64,000 bases of DNA from Tolypeutes matacus (Eukaryota > Chordata > Mammalia > Cingulata > Chlamyphoridae). The notes beneath the pieces are model-generated. The model saw only the letters and a program-made list of their open reading frames with translations, searched no databases and was not told the DNA's origin. Both the position numbers and the translations under genes were made by a program. The stretch lies in the NCBI GenBank assembly GCA_026826555.1, contig JAKSZT010054396.1:19304233-19368232 (forward strand), read 5' to 3'. Shown here in pieces: positions 1-11,670 of the stretch (the stretch's first letter is position 1; every line of letters starts with the position of its first letter).

Positions 1-345
1 TGAGCCTCTTCTCCGTTCTTGGATCCCATCAGGATAACGTAATGCATTTCATTTTCATTGTCTCTTTAGTGGTTTTATCTCTTTAAGTGTGGGAAAATAC
101 ATATAACATGAATTTTCCCATCTCAGCCACTCCCAAGCATGCCATTCAGTGGGATTAATCACATTCACAATGTTATGGTCCCCTTACCACTTTCCATTAC
201 TAAAACATTCCCATCTCCCCAAACAGAAACCCCACACCCATTATACATTAATTCCTTGTTTTCACTGCCTCCCGTCCCTGGCAACCTCTAGTCTACTTTC
301 TGTCTCTGTAAGCTTGCGTATTCCCTGAAATTTTCTTTGTCATTA
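1..345 (-). mobile_element. L1 3'-end fragment, antisense
   Basis: This reads as the reverse complement of an old mammalian L1 3' region. Hallmark phrases include 'CATTCAGTGGGATTAATCACATTCACAA' in broken form, a CC-rich 'TGGCAACCTCTAGTCTACTTTCTGTCTCTGT' segment, and the same order of motifs as the L1 at 10.3-11.4 kb. It is diverged, and its left edge runs to or near the window start. No ORF survives. Confidence 0.7.
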
Positions 346-699
346 CTACCACGGTGTACTTTTGTTGCATTCCTGCACAGTGTTTTGCATAAAGTAGGTG
401 CTCAAGAACTGTGCAGATAATCTCTCCCGTATTGCCATGCAGAGCTGTTTGCTTTCTCAGTAGATTCTGCTCAGCATTTCTTGACTCTGCGAGCACAGCT
501 GGGACTTGCTTTATTTCCATCTGGGCCTTGGGTGTGTACCCAGCCACTCTTGTTTGTCCCACTTCTGCCTCTCTTGGTTCCATCGATCCCCTCAATTGCA
601 GGCACAGGCCTGCTGCAGTTCTGAGCAAATCAGACCAAGGCTGGACGTGTTCTAGGAGGCCGCGTACGTGGTTGCTACTAGCCTGCTGCAAGCGAGGCA
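346..699. other. Unique sequence, nothing recognised
   Basis: No repeat family or splice-flanked exon is recognised here. Opposing short ORFs of 110 and 132 codons overlap each other and show no domain. Confidence 0.4.
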
Positions 700-905
700 G
701 ACCTGGGCCAGAGCCTCAGGTTTGCTGTGTGCTAGCTGTGTGACCTTAGGTAAGTTCATTAACCATGTGGTCTGTTTCCTCACCTGAAAACCGGGATGAT
801 GATGTCAGCCTCCCCTGGTTGTTGGGAGGAGCATGTGTGATAATGCATGGGGAGCACCTGGCAAGATGCCTGGCATACAGTAAGTGCTTCATAAATGGTA
901 GCTCT
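700..905 (+). repeat. MIR SINE, sense
   Basis: The MIR core 'AGCTGTGTGACCTTAGGTAAGT' region is followed by TTTCCTCACCTG and the 3' end 'GCATACAGTAAGTGCTTCATAAAT'. Order and spacing match MIR. Divergence is that expected of a pre-eutherian element. Confidence 0.85.
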
Positions 906-3040
906 GACAATGGATGAAGATGGAGCGCACAGAGTAGCAGTGGGATCCTCTTGCCATCTCTTGCCTGTCTCCTCCTCAGGTTTTCAGCTCCCTTTGTTGG
1001 ATCTCTCTTCTTTGGCTCTGATTGGTTGCTCTGTGAAATAAACAAGAGTCTCAACCTTGGCAGAGGTCCTGAAGCCTTTCCTTTATGGCTAGTTCCTTTT
1101 CCTGAACTGAATCCTGCCCCAGTGCCTTATCTCAGCCACCAGAGAGGACTGGATCCTGCAAAATGCAGCCAAATCTCTTGAGTTCAACCCCATCAACCGC
1201 TTAACATCCTATACCTTCAGTTGAACCAGAGGGGAGGCCCATGTCTGTCTGCTCCCTTCCCTGTGCCCCCACTATTCCAGCAGAGCCCACTGACTGCCTT
1301 CCCTGGTCATTGAGGCTGGAATAGCCCCCTTTTTCCCATCGTGCTCTGGCTCTGTCTCACACTTCATTTCTCAGCAACCCATCATTCCTCAGCCTCCCTT
1401 CCCCTTACTTACTTTCTCCTCTCTGCCAAAAAATCACGTTGGAAAGCTTGTCTGCAAGGGTCCATTGAACTTGTTTTATATTAATGCTCCACCGTGGTGA
1501 CCCACTGCTGAGTCTTTCACGTGTAATGTAATCTAATAATTTACATGCACTTTGCAAGCAATACTCTCAGAGACTCACAACCTGTTTGAAATTGCTCTGA
1601 GCTGATGAGAGAGCAGCGTGAGAAAGAGTAGTTACTGGAACCACAATTTTGTTGGGTAAACCCAGGACAAGAGAAATAATGTTAGCACAAAGTGAGAGTA
1701 TGCTGATGGATTATATCTTTCTTAGAGAATCAATTAGAACTTACTAAGGGTCTTTTATTGATTTGGGCTTGTAATTGGACTAGGGTAGGTCAAAGTATAA
1801 AAAGGATAAAGGCATAGCAAGCTCGAGGAAGTGGACCAAGAGTGAAGGCCTGTCTTTTTGGGATGCTGAGATGTTTTCTTTTTGATGTACTACGTGACTT
1901 TTACAGAATTAACTGGCACTGTGATTAGGTTGTTTTATTTCTTCACTGAACCATGTTGTAAGCTGGTTCTGATATGCAGTAGTAATGAAAATAGGGTAGT
2001 GCTATAATGATGGTGCCATTGTAAAGTGAATTACACCATTAAGCATCATTTTGTCTAATTTGTATTGTTACAGTGTGGATAATACACACATACAGACTTA
2101 GAGTAGCTGGTCTTTAAGAAACAGATTCTAGCTGAAAAGCCTCAATCCTACATCCAACAGTCAGTGAATCAAAACCAGCCCCTGGTTCAATGGAAAGGAG
2201 AATCTACATAAATGTAAATGTAATGTAAATATCAGTATATAAAATGTATATGTAGTGCCAGTCCGGTAGATCAAGAAGATATATGACTTTGGCATAAAAA
2301 TGCTTGACTTATGTTGCCTTTTAACAAGTTGGCTAGCTTGCCTGGGGACAGATATCAGTTCTGACAGGTAAAGTCAATAATAGCACCAAGGCTAGGCTTT
2401 GAAAGCAAGGCTTTGTGTATTTGTTTCAACCTCTTCTTCCTCATTGCCATGCCCAAGAACCTCTAATAATTGATATTCCTCATATTTGAGAAGCAGCATC
2501 AAAGGCCCAGGGGCTAAGGTCATTATATTTTGTCGTTTATCTCTCAAAGAAGGACACTGGCCAAACAAATTCTTCCATAGCGGAAAGATCGCCAAGAGGC
2601 ATATTTTAATGCCTAAGTCATAACTCTAAAAGCAAAAACAAGATCTGGATACCTGCCTCTAACCTCTTCCCATCTCCACTCCCTGCCCATGTTCTATTGT
2701 AGTGGCCTTCTGGAAGGACTGTGTAGAGATTTTACTGGTAGCCTGCCATCTCTTATCTGCCCTCACTCAAGGATTTTGGTTTTGCCGCATTGTCAACACT
2801 ACTACCACCTACCTGATAATAAGGAACCTCAGAAAGGACCTTGTCCAAAGAGTTGAGATTTTTATGACTATATTTAACTTACTAATATATAATTCTTGCT
2901 CTGATGACCAAAATATAGGAATCAAATTTGCTTCATAAACAACTGTGCATATTAACTAATATTAACTCATCATTTCAAAAATCATTTAAAAAAATGTGGA
3001 GGGTGCTATAATGGAGATACAAAATATATAGTGCACAGAA
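906..3040. other. Unique sequence, no gene seen
   Basis: About 2.1 kb with only short ORFs (67-78 codons) and no clear repeat. AT content rises after 1.4 kb. I see no polyadenylation or CpG cluster that would mark a gene end or promoter. Confidence 0.4.
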
Positions 3041-3049
3041 GAGGGAAAG

Positions 3050-3740
3050 CAACTTCATGGAGAGCCAAGGAAAGCTCACGGAGATGATTATGTTTGTCTA
3101 GGTTTTGGACAAATGGGTGTAGATTCGCTATGTAAAAGTGAAGAGGGCTTTCAGGCCAAGGCAGAAGAGGTAAAAGCCCATGGCATGGTCAGGGAACGTG
3201 AATGAAGCTCGGCCTGAGCATAGAGAGTGTTGGCTGGTGCTTGGCAGTGAGGCTGGAGAAGGTAGGCAGGGGCTGGAACAAGCATTTTGGCCCTTTTCCT
3301 ATAGCAAAATTTTGAGTGAGTGAAAATACCTTTTCGGAAGGATACTTAAGTATAAGTCTGTTGAGGTTGAGGTGGAGAATTGACAGTGTAGACAAGGAGC
3401 CTAGTTAGGAGACCTCTGTGATAACTCTGGAGGGAGCTGTTGCAGTCTGAGACTGAGTGAGGTGGGGAGGGGGAACACTGAGGTAGAATTTTCTGGGAGG
3501 TGGAATTAGAGGTGAACAACTGAGGTAATGGCAGGAGTTAATTGCCAAGTTTGGGGCTGAATTACAGGATGGAATAATTTTGTGTGGGATGTGAATAAAG
3601 AAGGAGTAGGTTCCTTCTGGGTGGGTTTAGCTGGAGGTGTTTGGGGAGGTGTCTGATGGACAGCTGGAAATGTGTGTCTAGCAGGGAGCATGTGGGAGTT
3701 TGTTACCTGCGGAATTAGGAAACAAAAATGTTTTTAGCAA
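3050..3740 (+). repeat. Ancient L2-like interspersed repeat
   Basis: The purine-rich text 'CAGGCCAAGGCAGAAGAGG', 'TTGGCAGTGAGGCTGGAGAAGGTAGGCAGGGGCTGG' (split) and 'GTGTCTGATGGACAGCTGGAAATG' matches, in order, a long ancient repeat found in all placentals. Related copies lie at 18.9, 22.2, 24.3, 30.5, 32.0, 41.2 and 46.1 kb. I believe it is an L2/CR1-class 3' region, but the family name is not certain. Confidence 0.6.
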
Positions 3741-3791
3741 GGGCCTAGAGCTCAGGAGGGACAGCTGGGCCCAAGACATTTGGAGATACAG

Positions 3792-4024
3792 CTCTGAGCA
3801 GTGTTTATTTTTTTATTTTTGAGGTACTGGGGCCAGGAATTGAACCTTGGTCCTCATATGTGGGAAGCTGACGCTCAACCACTGAGCCACATCAGCTCCC
3901 CTGAGTTGTTTTTTTTCATATGTTTGCATTTTTGTTTTTAGGAGGCACTGGGGACTGAACCTGGGATCTCTCATGTGGGAAGTGGGTGCTCAACCACTTG
4001 AGCCAAATCCGCTCCCTCTGAGCA
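3792..4024 (-). mobile_element. DAS-type SINE dimer, antisense, with TSD
   Basis: Two tRNA-like SINE monomers lie head to tail on the minus strand at 3801-4015. Read in sense, the left monomer (4015 to about 3909) ends with TGCCTCCTAAAAAC. A CAACTCAG linker follows. The right monomer (3901 to 3801) begins GGGGAGCTGATGTGGCTCAG and ends with an A-rich tail. The whole pair is bracketed by the direct repeat CTCTGAGCA (3792-3800 and 4016-4024). The dimer therefore inserted as one unit by LINE-dependent target-primed retrotransposition. Confidence 0.9.
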
Positions 4025-6350
4025 AGGTGCAGTTGTTACATCCACGAGGCCATGTTTGCAGCTTTTAAAGTGATATCAGTAGGAGAAAAAGTCAGAAGGC
4101 CAAGCAGGTTGGTTGGGATGATAAAGGAAAAGTACTGGGGCTGTGACAGAAAAAGCCTCTTGAAAACTGGATTTAGACCTGGAGATGCTGCATATCCTAA
4201 AGGCATAAAAAAGCCATATTTTTTAGTCCAGAGTCATGTGATGGCGCTGCTTTGAAGATGGTCTGCCTACCAACATGTCTAATTGATGACTGAGGAGTTG
4301 CTGCCCCACCCTTCCCCCCTTTTTTCAGCTTTCTACACAGCCCAGCATTGATTTATCCTGTCTCAAAAGGGAATCTGCCCCATACTTGGCAGAGCCTCAA
4401 GGTTGAGAGCAATGGAATGAATAGTAGCTGTGGAGAGGTCTCCGCATTGCCCTGGGAGAAAGGCTTCGTGGGAGAGTAAGTTGAAAGAGGTTCTTGAGAA
4501 AGGGTGTGAGATCTTCAAAGGATGGATAGAGCCATGGGAAACTAAATGGGAGATTTTTTTTTTTTTTTTTTCCAAATTGGCCAGGCAGAGAAAAAGAAGT
4601 GCACCAGGATTTGTGGGCAAGGAGGCATGTTGTGGTAACAGCAAAGTCCAGATGTGGTGGTGATGGTGAAAATGACCATGTTGACTACAATAGAGGGGGG
4701 TCCCCCTTGCTGCGTGTTTATGGCACTGTTTTCAAGAGTCTTTCACATATGCAGTAGCTTCTGGAAGCCCGCGGAGGAAGTTGTTAATGTTGCAGTATTG
4801 TGTAATTAAGGAGACCTGTTGACTTAAAAAATGACTCAGATACTAATAGGCTAACTGTCTTTCAATGGGATGGGAGTGGAGGGCTTTGCCCCATTGGAAG
4901 AGCCATCCCTTTGTCCTCTGAGGCAGGAGCCCCTGATTGTTTTCAGTGAGCTCTGACTAAATGCTTTCTCTGTAGATATTCCACTAATGTGTCATATGAA
5001 TTATTTTTGTTATCTCTGTGCTGTGAAATTAGAGGCCTTCACCCATAGTGCGGTAAGTAGATTAAAATGAAAGCCTGTTTTTTATGGTGTGGGGGAAACC
5101 GGGCAAATATCAGGGAAATAGTTTGTGCGTGTTTGATCTAACAGTGGGGAGGCCTTGGGATGCCAGTGTCTTCTAAAATCTGAAAGCTGAGCTGCAGCTG
5201 GAGTTTTCTTCAAAGAGGTTTATATTTTATCCGTTGGCACTTCTGACGGGGAAGCACGGTTTGGAGTGGGTGATTCTGTGATGATTCTTTTCTTGCTGTT
5301 GTTTTCTTCTCCGTCTTTTTAACTTTGCAGAAAGCCGTTCCAGTTGTATGGTCAGACCCTTTTCAGGTCTTTGGTGGCCAAACAGTCCTCTTTTGTTAAA
5401 TGAGCCTCCTATTTTTGTTTCTCTTGAAAGGTGCCCTTCAGGACAGCAGAGCCTTTATTTGAGCTGTTTATAACCAAGCCCTGAAGAAACTTAAACAGAA
5501 ATCATTCTAAACCCAGGCCAAGTGCCTCCTTTGCCTAGCTAGGCAAAGCTAAACCCGCACAAGATGAAATCTAACCAACTGGTTACCTGAGAACCACCTT
5601 GGGGAGTTCTCAAGCTTGCCTTCTCTTGTCTTGGCCACCGTCCCAAGAGGCGGTTGAAGGCTGTGGGTCAGGGCCTTTCTGCGTGCAGAAATACAGGAGA
5701 ATTTATGGCTTGTGGTGAAGAAGGTTAAGTTGGGTTATATTTTAAAGGGCCCTGTGTCAGCTTAGAATTTAGAAGAGCCTAAATGCCTGCACCAAAGTCG
5801 GTTGGAGAAGACGTGTAGGACCATAGGTCTAATTGTTGTAGAGTGGTGCAATTTGGCGCAAATCATTCGTTTACACTGCTCAACATACTTCTGTCATTCC
5901 TGGTTCTGCCTTTTTCCTTCCACACCGTGGATAAATTGAGTCATTTGAGAGTATTAGATAATTCAGAATTTGATAATTTAGAGATATGCAGTTTGTGGTT
6001 ATTTTATTCTGTCACAATAGATATGGGATTGACCTCTGTGATTTGAAACAGAATCTTTGCCCCCCTACTCAAAACCATCTGGTTGAAGGCTCCGACAGGC
6101 CTTATTGCACAAGCACTATCTTCATTTTGAATTTTTTCTTCCCACTTCAGGTATCATCCAGTCATTCAGAGGAGGAGCCTTGGGGTTTGTTAGAGAAAGA
6201 AAGAAAGCCTGGCTAGGCAAGTTCTGATACCTAGGGGCAGGTTGGAGCTTCCTTGAGTGGGAGGTGGCAGTCTATTTCAATTCTGAGCCCCTACATATGT
6301 GGTCAGCAAAGCTCTGCCCTTCTTTGTTAACTGCAAACGTTCTCCTGTGC
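4025..6350. other. Unique sequence with one exon-like interval
   Basis: Contains an 18-base T run near 4555 and a splice-flanked open interval at 4976-5052 (listed separately). The rest shows nothing I can name. Small ORFs (67-93 codons) lack family features. Confidence 0.4.
4976..5052 (+). other. Candidate (pseudo)exon, 77 bp
   Basis: A pyrimidine-rich acceptor (ATGCTTTCTCTGTAG) ends at 4975, and a strong donor CG|GTAAGTAG starts at 5053. Of three frames, only the one with a two-base lead is open: it has two CxxC-like cysteine pairs and a histidine (MCHMNYFCYLCAVKLEAFTH). That pattern could be part of a zinc-binding fold or pure chance. I recognise no protein family. Splice-flanked intervals of this size arise by chance in tens of kb. 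Confidence 0.2.
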
Positions 6351-6601
6351 TTCTAGAACAGGGGTTCTTAACCTTTTTTGTTCCATGGACCCCTTTGCCA
6401 GTCAGGTGAAAACCACGGGCCTCTTACTAAGTCCACACTATACTGTGTATTATTTAATAAATATATCACATCTGCACCAACACGCCCCCACAAGAAAGAT
6501 GTTTTTTTGAATTTTCAATTCAAGCTCACGGACCTCTTGAAATCTTTCCATGGATCCTCTTGGGGTCTGTGAACTCCTGGTTAAGAATCCCTGTTCTAGA
6601 G
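6351..6601 (+). mobile_element. hAT-type MITE with 8-bp TSD
   Basis: Body 6359-6593. The terminal inverted repeats are CAGGGGTTCTTAACC at the left and GGTTAAGAATCCCTG at the right, with 14 of 15 bases matching. Flanks are TTCTAGAA (6351-6358) and TTCTAGAG (6594-6601), an 8-bp duplication with the TCTAGA core typical of Charlie-like hAT elements. There is no transposase ORF. The 64-65-codon ORFs across it are incidental. The same subfamily occurs at 45286-45463. Confidence 0.9.
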
Positions 6602-8004
6602 GAAAGAGACATCTGCATCTTGTAGAGTCCTGGCATGTGGAGTGCATCGGTCCAGTTGGCCCCTGTGTATATGGAAGACTGAAAAGTGAAACTGTTTGGA
6701 AATAGGCATCGTTTTCAGGCTACATCTAAAAGGCCTACAGTTTTGAAAGTTTGGGACTAGATCTGTGACAGGGAAGTTGAGCTAAATATGCAATTCTATT
6801 TTAATTTTCACTTTATGCCAAGGCAAAAGCATTGGGAGGTAGACTATAAATGTATAAGTAAGTCACTGCAAGAATAGCCCCTTGCAAACTACAAATTTAT
6901 GGTGGCTAAATATTTTCTCACATATTTTAATGTACATGAATAAATAACCCCTGATTGAGTTCCTGAGAAAGGGATGTTGTGTAGCTAGCTACTTAACCCT
7001 GATCACCGTAATGAATTGTACAGAGGTCTGCAAAACTGAAAAGTGTTTGGCTGGTACTTAAAGCATACTAATAATTTTCAGGGTGGTTGGCTTGCCTCAG
7101 AAAAGTTGCTAAAAATTCTTAACTTGCTCATTTGTTTGTTTAAACAGAGTCATATTTTTTCTATGTGTATTTTATCTGAGGCATGGCTGCATCTCATCAT
7201 ATTCCTGTACTGTTTGAAAGCTACAGTTGTAAAACCCAAGGTAATTAAGGCTGTGGTATCATTGTTTTAAATTAGAGTGTGGAATTTTTTTTTTTTTTTG
7301 GTAATTCAGTAAGTTCCTTCATATTCTTCCTAATTGGATCACATTTTAATTTTGTGGCAAATAAAGATCTATTTTACATTTCTATTAGAAAGACAAGCCC
7401 CGGTGGCTAGGTCTGAATTAGGATGTTTGCTGTGGGTTATACGGAAGCAGAGAGCCCTTTAGAGATGATCCGGCTTCCAAAAAACTCATCTTCAGTCTTT
7501 GAGCTATGGAAAGTATCTTAATCTAAAGGCTATACACAGTCATAGATTTCACCTGAAAAAACAAATATTGAGAAGACAAGGCAATGGAGTCTACTAGCAC
7601 CACTGCAAGCAGAGATTAACTAAATCATGGCTATTCAAGATAGTATATGCTCCAAAAACATATTGATCTTTATTCAGGCATTCTATTTATGAATATATTT
7701 TATTATCCATATGGTTAATCCCCTGGGAATTACATGAATAATATGAAACAAAATAATCAAGATAAACTGTGAAGAGGACACTGGATAGGTGACCAAGAGG
7801 CCTGGTCACCTATCTGATCCCAGCTGGAACATTAATCAAATAAGTGGCTCTGAGCAAATGGCTTCACCTGCAGGCCTCGTGGCTCCATCCACACCTGGAC
7901 GCCCTGAGCTACGAGGTTTTTTAAGCGCTGATGTTCTATGACCCTGGGACTGAGATCCAACTTTTTAAAGGAACCAGTAAACAGTAATCTGTCCTTATTC
8001 TTTC
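6602..8004. other. Unique AT-rich sequence with a hairpin
   Basis: No repeat family recognised. Contains a perfect 12-bp inverted repeat at 7784-7814 (listed separately) and a T-run near 7286. Confidence 0.4.
7784..7814. repeat. Perfect 12-bp inverted repeat, 7-nt loop
   Basis: GATAGGTGACCA (7784-7795) and its exact complement TGGTCACCTATC (7803-7814) are separated by AGAGGCC. Either strand could fold into a stable hairpin. There is no tRNA-like or miRNA-length extension: pairing stops immediately outside the stem. Confidence 0.8.
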
Positions 8005-8450
8005 AAGCTTTTTTACTTTATTGGGGCATAATTTGCATACCTAAAAATGCATCCATTTCCGGTGTGCAATTCAGTGATTTTTAGTGAATTCATGGCGTTG
8101 TGCAATCATTACCACAATCCAGTTCTAGGACATTTCCCTTACCCACAACATGTCCTTTGTGCACATTTGCTGTCACTCCCCTTTCCTACCCCTAGCCCCA
8201 GGCATTGATTAATCTATTTTCTGGCCCTACAGATTTGCTTTTTCTTTACATTTCACATAAATGGGATCATACAATATATGGTCTTTTGTGTCTGGCTTCT
8301 TTCACTCAGCGTAAGGTTCATCTATGTTGTAGCATGTATCAGTGCCTCAGTCCTTTTTATTATTGAATAATATTCCATTGTCTGGAATGTACCTCATTTT
8401 GTTTACCCATTCATCTGTTGATGGGTACCTTTCTCTTTTATGCCTTTCTA
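8005..8450 (-). mobile_element. L1 3'-end fragment, antisense
   Basis: Reads as the reverse complement of an L1M 3' region. It starts with TTTACTTTATTGGGGCATAA, continues through AATGGGATCATACAATATATGG, and ends with the ORF2 tail text ATTCCATTGT and CATTCATCTGTTGATGGGTA. No intact reading frame. Confidence 0.85.
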
Positions 8451-9356
8451 TTTTGCAGAGCACTTATTCTCACTGAAGCCTACTACTCACTGGAAAAGAA
8501 TAGTTCTTTCTCTGAGAAATTCAAGGTCTATATCTTAGACCTTCCTTTGCAGAAGAGGTTATAGTTTTGTGTTTTATACTGCTTAAAACCTTCCAGTGTT
8601 CTGAGCTGGCTGGGTCATCAAAAATGTGATAGCTATTTAGTAACTAACTGTAAATGTGAAAGCACTAGCTGTAGATCCTTTTCAGTGATATGTAGTTAAT
8701 ATAAATGCGAGGTATAGTCCATTAGGGATCTCCAGTGCTTTCCTAGTGACAGCCTGCTTGTTGCTTTGCATTTGTTTTACACGTTGGGTGATGAAATACT
8801 TGAAAGAAAGAGTTAAAGGACACTGGCTGTTAGACTGACTTAGTAATGTCACTTTCAGCATTTTTCTCTAGGAGTCATTAGAATTATTATGAACAAAAAC
8901 AAACCCACAGAGGGAAATAGTTTGAGAAATCCATTGCTTTGCTCTTCAGCTGGAAATCACCAAAACTGCAAAATATAATTGTTAAGAAAAGGTAGAGAGA
9001 ATGAGAAGAGGATTGAGTCAAGTTTTTGGGCTTTTGACTGCTTTAAAAAGAAAACATAGGTTAGACAACTTTGTGGTTTTATTTTTGTGTTGTGCGTGAA
9101 GACTCGATGTTCATTTCCATTTGGTAGGCTTCTAGATAATTGTGGTACCAACTTAGTATTTGATATGCTCCACAAATGGTTTTCCAGTTTAGAGTTAGGC
9201 TCTGGAAATATGGTTCATATGCAGTGTGTTTCAATTTTCTTCAGTTCCCAGGTCCATCCAATTTCCTGGAATCCATCTTTGGCTAGTGTATCATGTAGGG
9301 TGAAGGAGAAAGGCTACTCTGTTTGCCTTCTCATCTCCATATGGTGGATGTGTGTA
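8451..9356. other. Unique sequence, nothing recognised
   Basis: No repeat or exon signal stands out. Confidence 0.4.
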
Positions 9357-9847
9357 GTAGGCATTCTTTTTTTTTTTTTTTTTAAAGATTTATTTATTTC
9401 TCTTCCCCCGCCCCTTCCCATTTTTTTTTTTGTTTTGTTTTGCTCTCACTGTCTGCTCTCTGTGTGTTCTTCTGTGTCTGCCTGTCTTCTCTTTTAGGCA
9501 GCACCAGGAACTGATCCTGGGACCTTCCGGAGTGGGAGAGAGGTGCTCGATCTCTTGTGCCACCTTAGCTCCCTGGTCTGCTGCATCTCTTATTGTCTCT
9601 CCTCTGTGTCTCTTTTTTTTGTATCATCTTGCTATGCCAGCTCTCCACACGGGCCAGCACTCCGTGCGGGCCAGCCCTCCTGCACAGGCCAGCTCTCCGT
9701 GTGGGCCAGCATTCTTCTCGGGCCAGCTTGCCATGCGGGCCAGCTTGCCTTTCACCGGGAGGCCCGGGAATCGAACCTTGGACCTCCTATATGGTAATCA
9801 GGAGCCCAATCGCCTGAGCCACATCCATTTCCCAGTAGGCATTCTTT
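9357..9847 (-). mobile_element. Long-form DAS-type SINE, antisense, with 14-bp TSD
   Basis: Body 9371-9833. Read on the minus strand it starts with a tRNA-like head (GGGAAATGGATGTGGCTCAG, B-box GGTTCGATTCC), then a 17-bp tandem array, a second tRNA-like region (GGATCAGTTCCTGG), and an A-rich tail seen as a T run at 9369-9385. The direct repeat AGTAGGCATTCTTT flanks both sides (9357 and 9834). The 166-, 136- and 84-codon ORFs here are translations of this element and do not represent genes. Confidence 0.88.
9637..9749. repeat. 17-bp minisatellite inside the long SINE
   Basis: About 6.6 copies of a unit like CCAGCTCTCCGTGCGGG. Five copies are 17 bp and one is 18 bp. It is GC- and CpG-rich in an AT-rich neighbourhood. 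The units differ from each other, so the array is not freshly expanded in this copy. Confidence 0.9.
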
Positions 9848-10329
9848 ATTTTAAATTTCAGAAAGGTTGGACCCAACAAGTAGTGTGTATTTTTGTGCAT
9901 AAGTGTGTATACACATACATATTCGTCTAACCGTATAATAAGACTGGGCCTGTGAAAGCCAGCAGCTTGGCTCAGTTTTATTTAGCACACTAATTATATT
10001 CAGTATCAGTAATAACTTTTGGAATTTAGAAGTTAGATTGTTTACTATTCCCAGTAGTGAAATTGCTGTTTTGAACATCACACCCTACCTCTTGGGTCCT
10101 GGAAGAGCTTTGCCTTGGTTGATCAGTATGGTAGGCTGTTGCAGAGAAAGCTAAACCAGGACATTCTTTAGTAAACATCAGACCATCCCTTACACAGAGC
10201 CTGAGATATAGTAGCTATGGGAGTGCAGGCCTGTCTTGGGCTTCCTAAGGATGAGCAAGAATATAGAGTGTTTATGGCAAGCTGCATATAGGCACAATCC
10301 CATTGTTATCCTTCGCTGCCAAAGATTTC
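9848..10329. other. Unique sequence, nothing recognised
   Basis: No repeat family or gene signal recognised. Confidence 0.4.
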
Positions 10330-11430
10330 ATTTTTTTTCTTTATGAGAGAAGTTGTGGGTTTATAGAACAATCATGCATAAAATACAGAATACCCATATA
10401 CCACCCTATTATTAACATGTTGCATTGGTGTGGAACAGTTGTTACAATTGATGAAAGCATATTTTTATAATTGTATTATTAACTATAGTCCATGGTTTAA
10501 CTTAGGGTTCACTGTTTGTGTAGTGCAGTTCCATGAATTTAAAAAACAATTTTTCTCTTACCATATGTACAACCTAACATTTCCCCTGTTAACCACATTC
10601 AGATATATATTTCAGTGCTGTTAATTACATTCACAATATTGTGCTACCGTTGCTACCATCCATTACCAAAGCATTTCTATCTTTCCAAATAGGAACACTG
10701 TACATTTTAAGCCTTGACTTCCCCTTTCCCATCCCCACCCCATCATCTGGTAACCTATATTCTAGATTCTGACTCTATGCGTTTGCTTATTCTAATTATT
10801 TTGTATCAGTAAGATCATACAATATTTGTCCTTTGTGTTTGCTTATTTCACTCAATGTGATGTCTTCAATGTTCATCCATATTGTCACATGTATCAGAAC
10901 TTCATTCATTTTTACAGTTCAGTAATATTCCATTGTATGTATATACCACATTTTGTTTATCCATTCATTGGTTGATGGACACTTGGGTTGCTTCCATCTT
11001 TGGCAAGTGTGAATAATACCACTGTGAACATCAGTGTGTGAATATCTGTTCAAGTCCCTGCTTTCAGTTCTTTTGGGTATATACCTAAGTAGTGGGATTG
11101 CTGGGTCATATGGTAATCCTATACTTAACTTCTTGAGGAATTGCCAAACTGACTTCCATAGCAGCTGCAACATTTTATATTGGCACCAGCAATATATGTG
11201 TTCCTATTTCTCCAAATCCTATCCAACACTTGTAAGTTTCCATTTTTTTAAACAGGTGTGAAACAATATCTCATTGTGGTTTTGATTGCATTTCTCTGGT
11301 GGCTAATGATGTTGAGCATCTTTTCATGTACTTTCTGGCCATTAGTATAGCTTCTTTGGAGAGATGTCTATTTTCAGGTCTTCCTCTTATTTTTAAATTG
11401 GGTTGTTTGTCTTTTTGTTGTTAAAGAGCT
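10330..11430 (-). mobile_element. L1 retrotransposon 3' end (ORF2 C-terminus plus 3'UTR), antisense
   Basis: About 1.1 kb in reverse orientation. The minus-strand ORF at 10919-11173 (84 aa) carries the conserved end of L1 ORF2p, including LPYDPAIPLLRYIPK and NEWINKMWYIHTMEYY. The portion from 10330 to about 10900 is the L1 3'UTR. It lacks the reverse-transcriptase and endonuclease domains, so it is a 5'-truncated dead copy. The T-rich start at 10330 marks the poly(A) side. Confidence 0.93.
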
Positions 11431-11559
11431 AGTTAGGGAAAAAATTTCCTATCTCTTTGGGGAAATGGAGAAGGGAAAGTCCTGTCATTTGGACCTATAT
11501 TACAGTATTATCAGTATTATCACAGTAGATCATTTATTGGGATTATTTATGTATTATCT

Positions 11560-11670
11560 CTAAGTTCTGAGATCCTTGAAGAGAGGGATACAGTGGAGTT
11601 ACTTTTGTGTTTTCCAATGTTTCAGCAGTGGCATTCGGCTCTTGTTTTGTGAATAAATAGATGATGAATA
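11560..11670 (+). repeat. L2-like LINE 3' end
   Basis: 'CTGAGATCCTTGAAGAGAGGG' style start and the 'GTGAATAAATAGATGATGAATAAATA' type ending are typical of L2 3' termini. Short and diverged. Confidence 0.55.

Noticed and set aside
7784..7814. microRNA precursor
   Set aside because: The stem is only 12 bp with no extended pairing outside. Too short for a Drosha substrate.
9637..9749. CRISPR-like array of short repeats
   Set aside because: Units are 17 bp with no spacers, in a mammalian SINE. Not a CRISPR array.
9430..9930. 166-codon ORF, the longest on the plus strand
   Set aside because: It is a translation through the long antisense SINE and its 17-bp repeats. No protein family, and the frame arises from CpG-rich repeat units.
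10919..11173. Real gene with a conserved-looking protein
   Set aside because: The protein is the truncated C-terminal end of L1 ORF2. The L1 lacks the enzyme domains.
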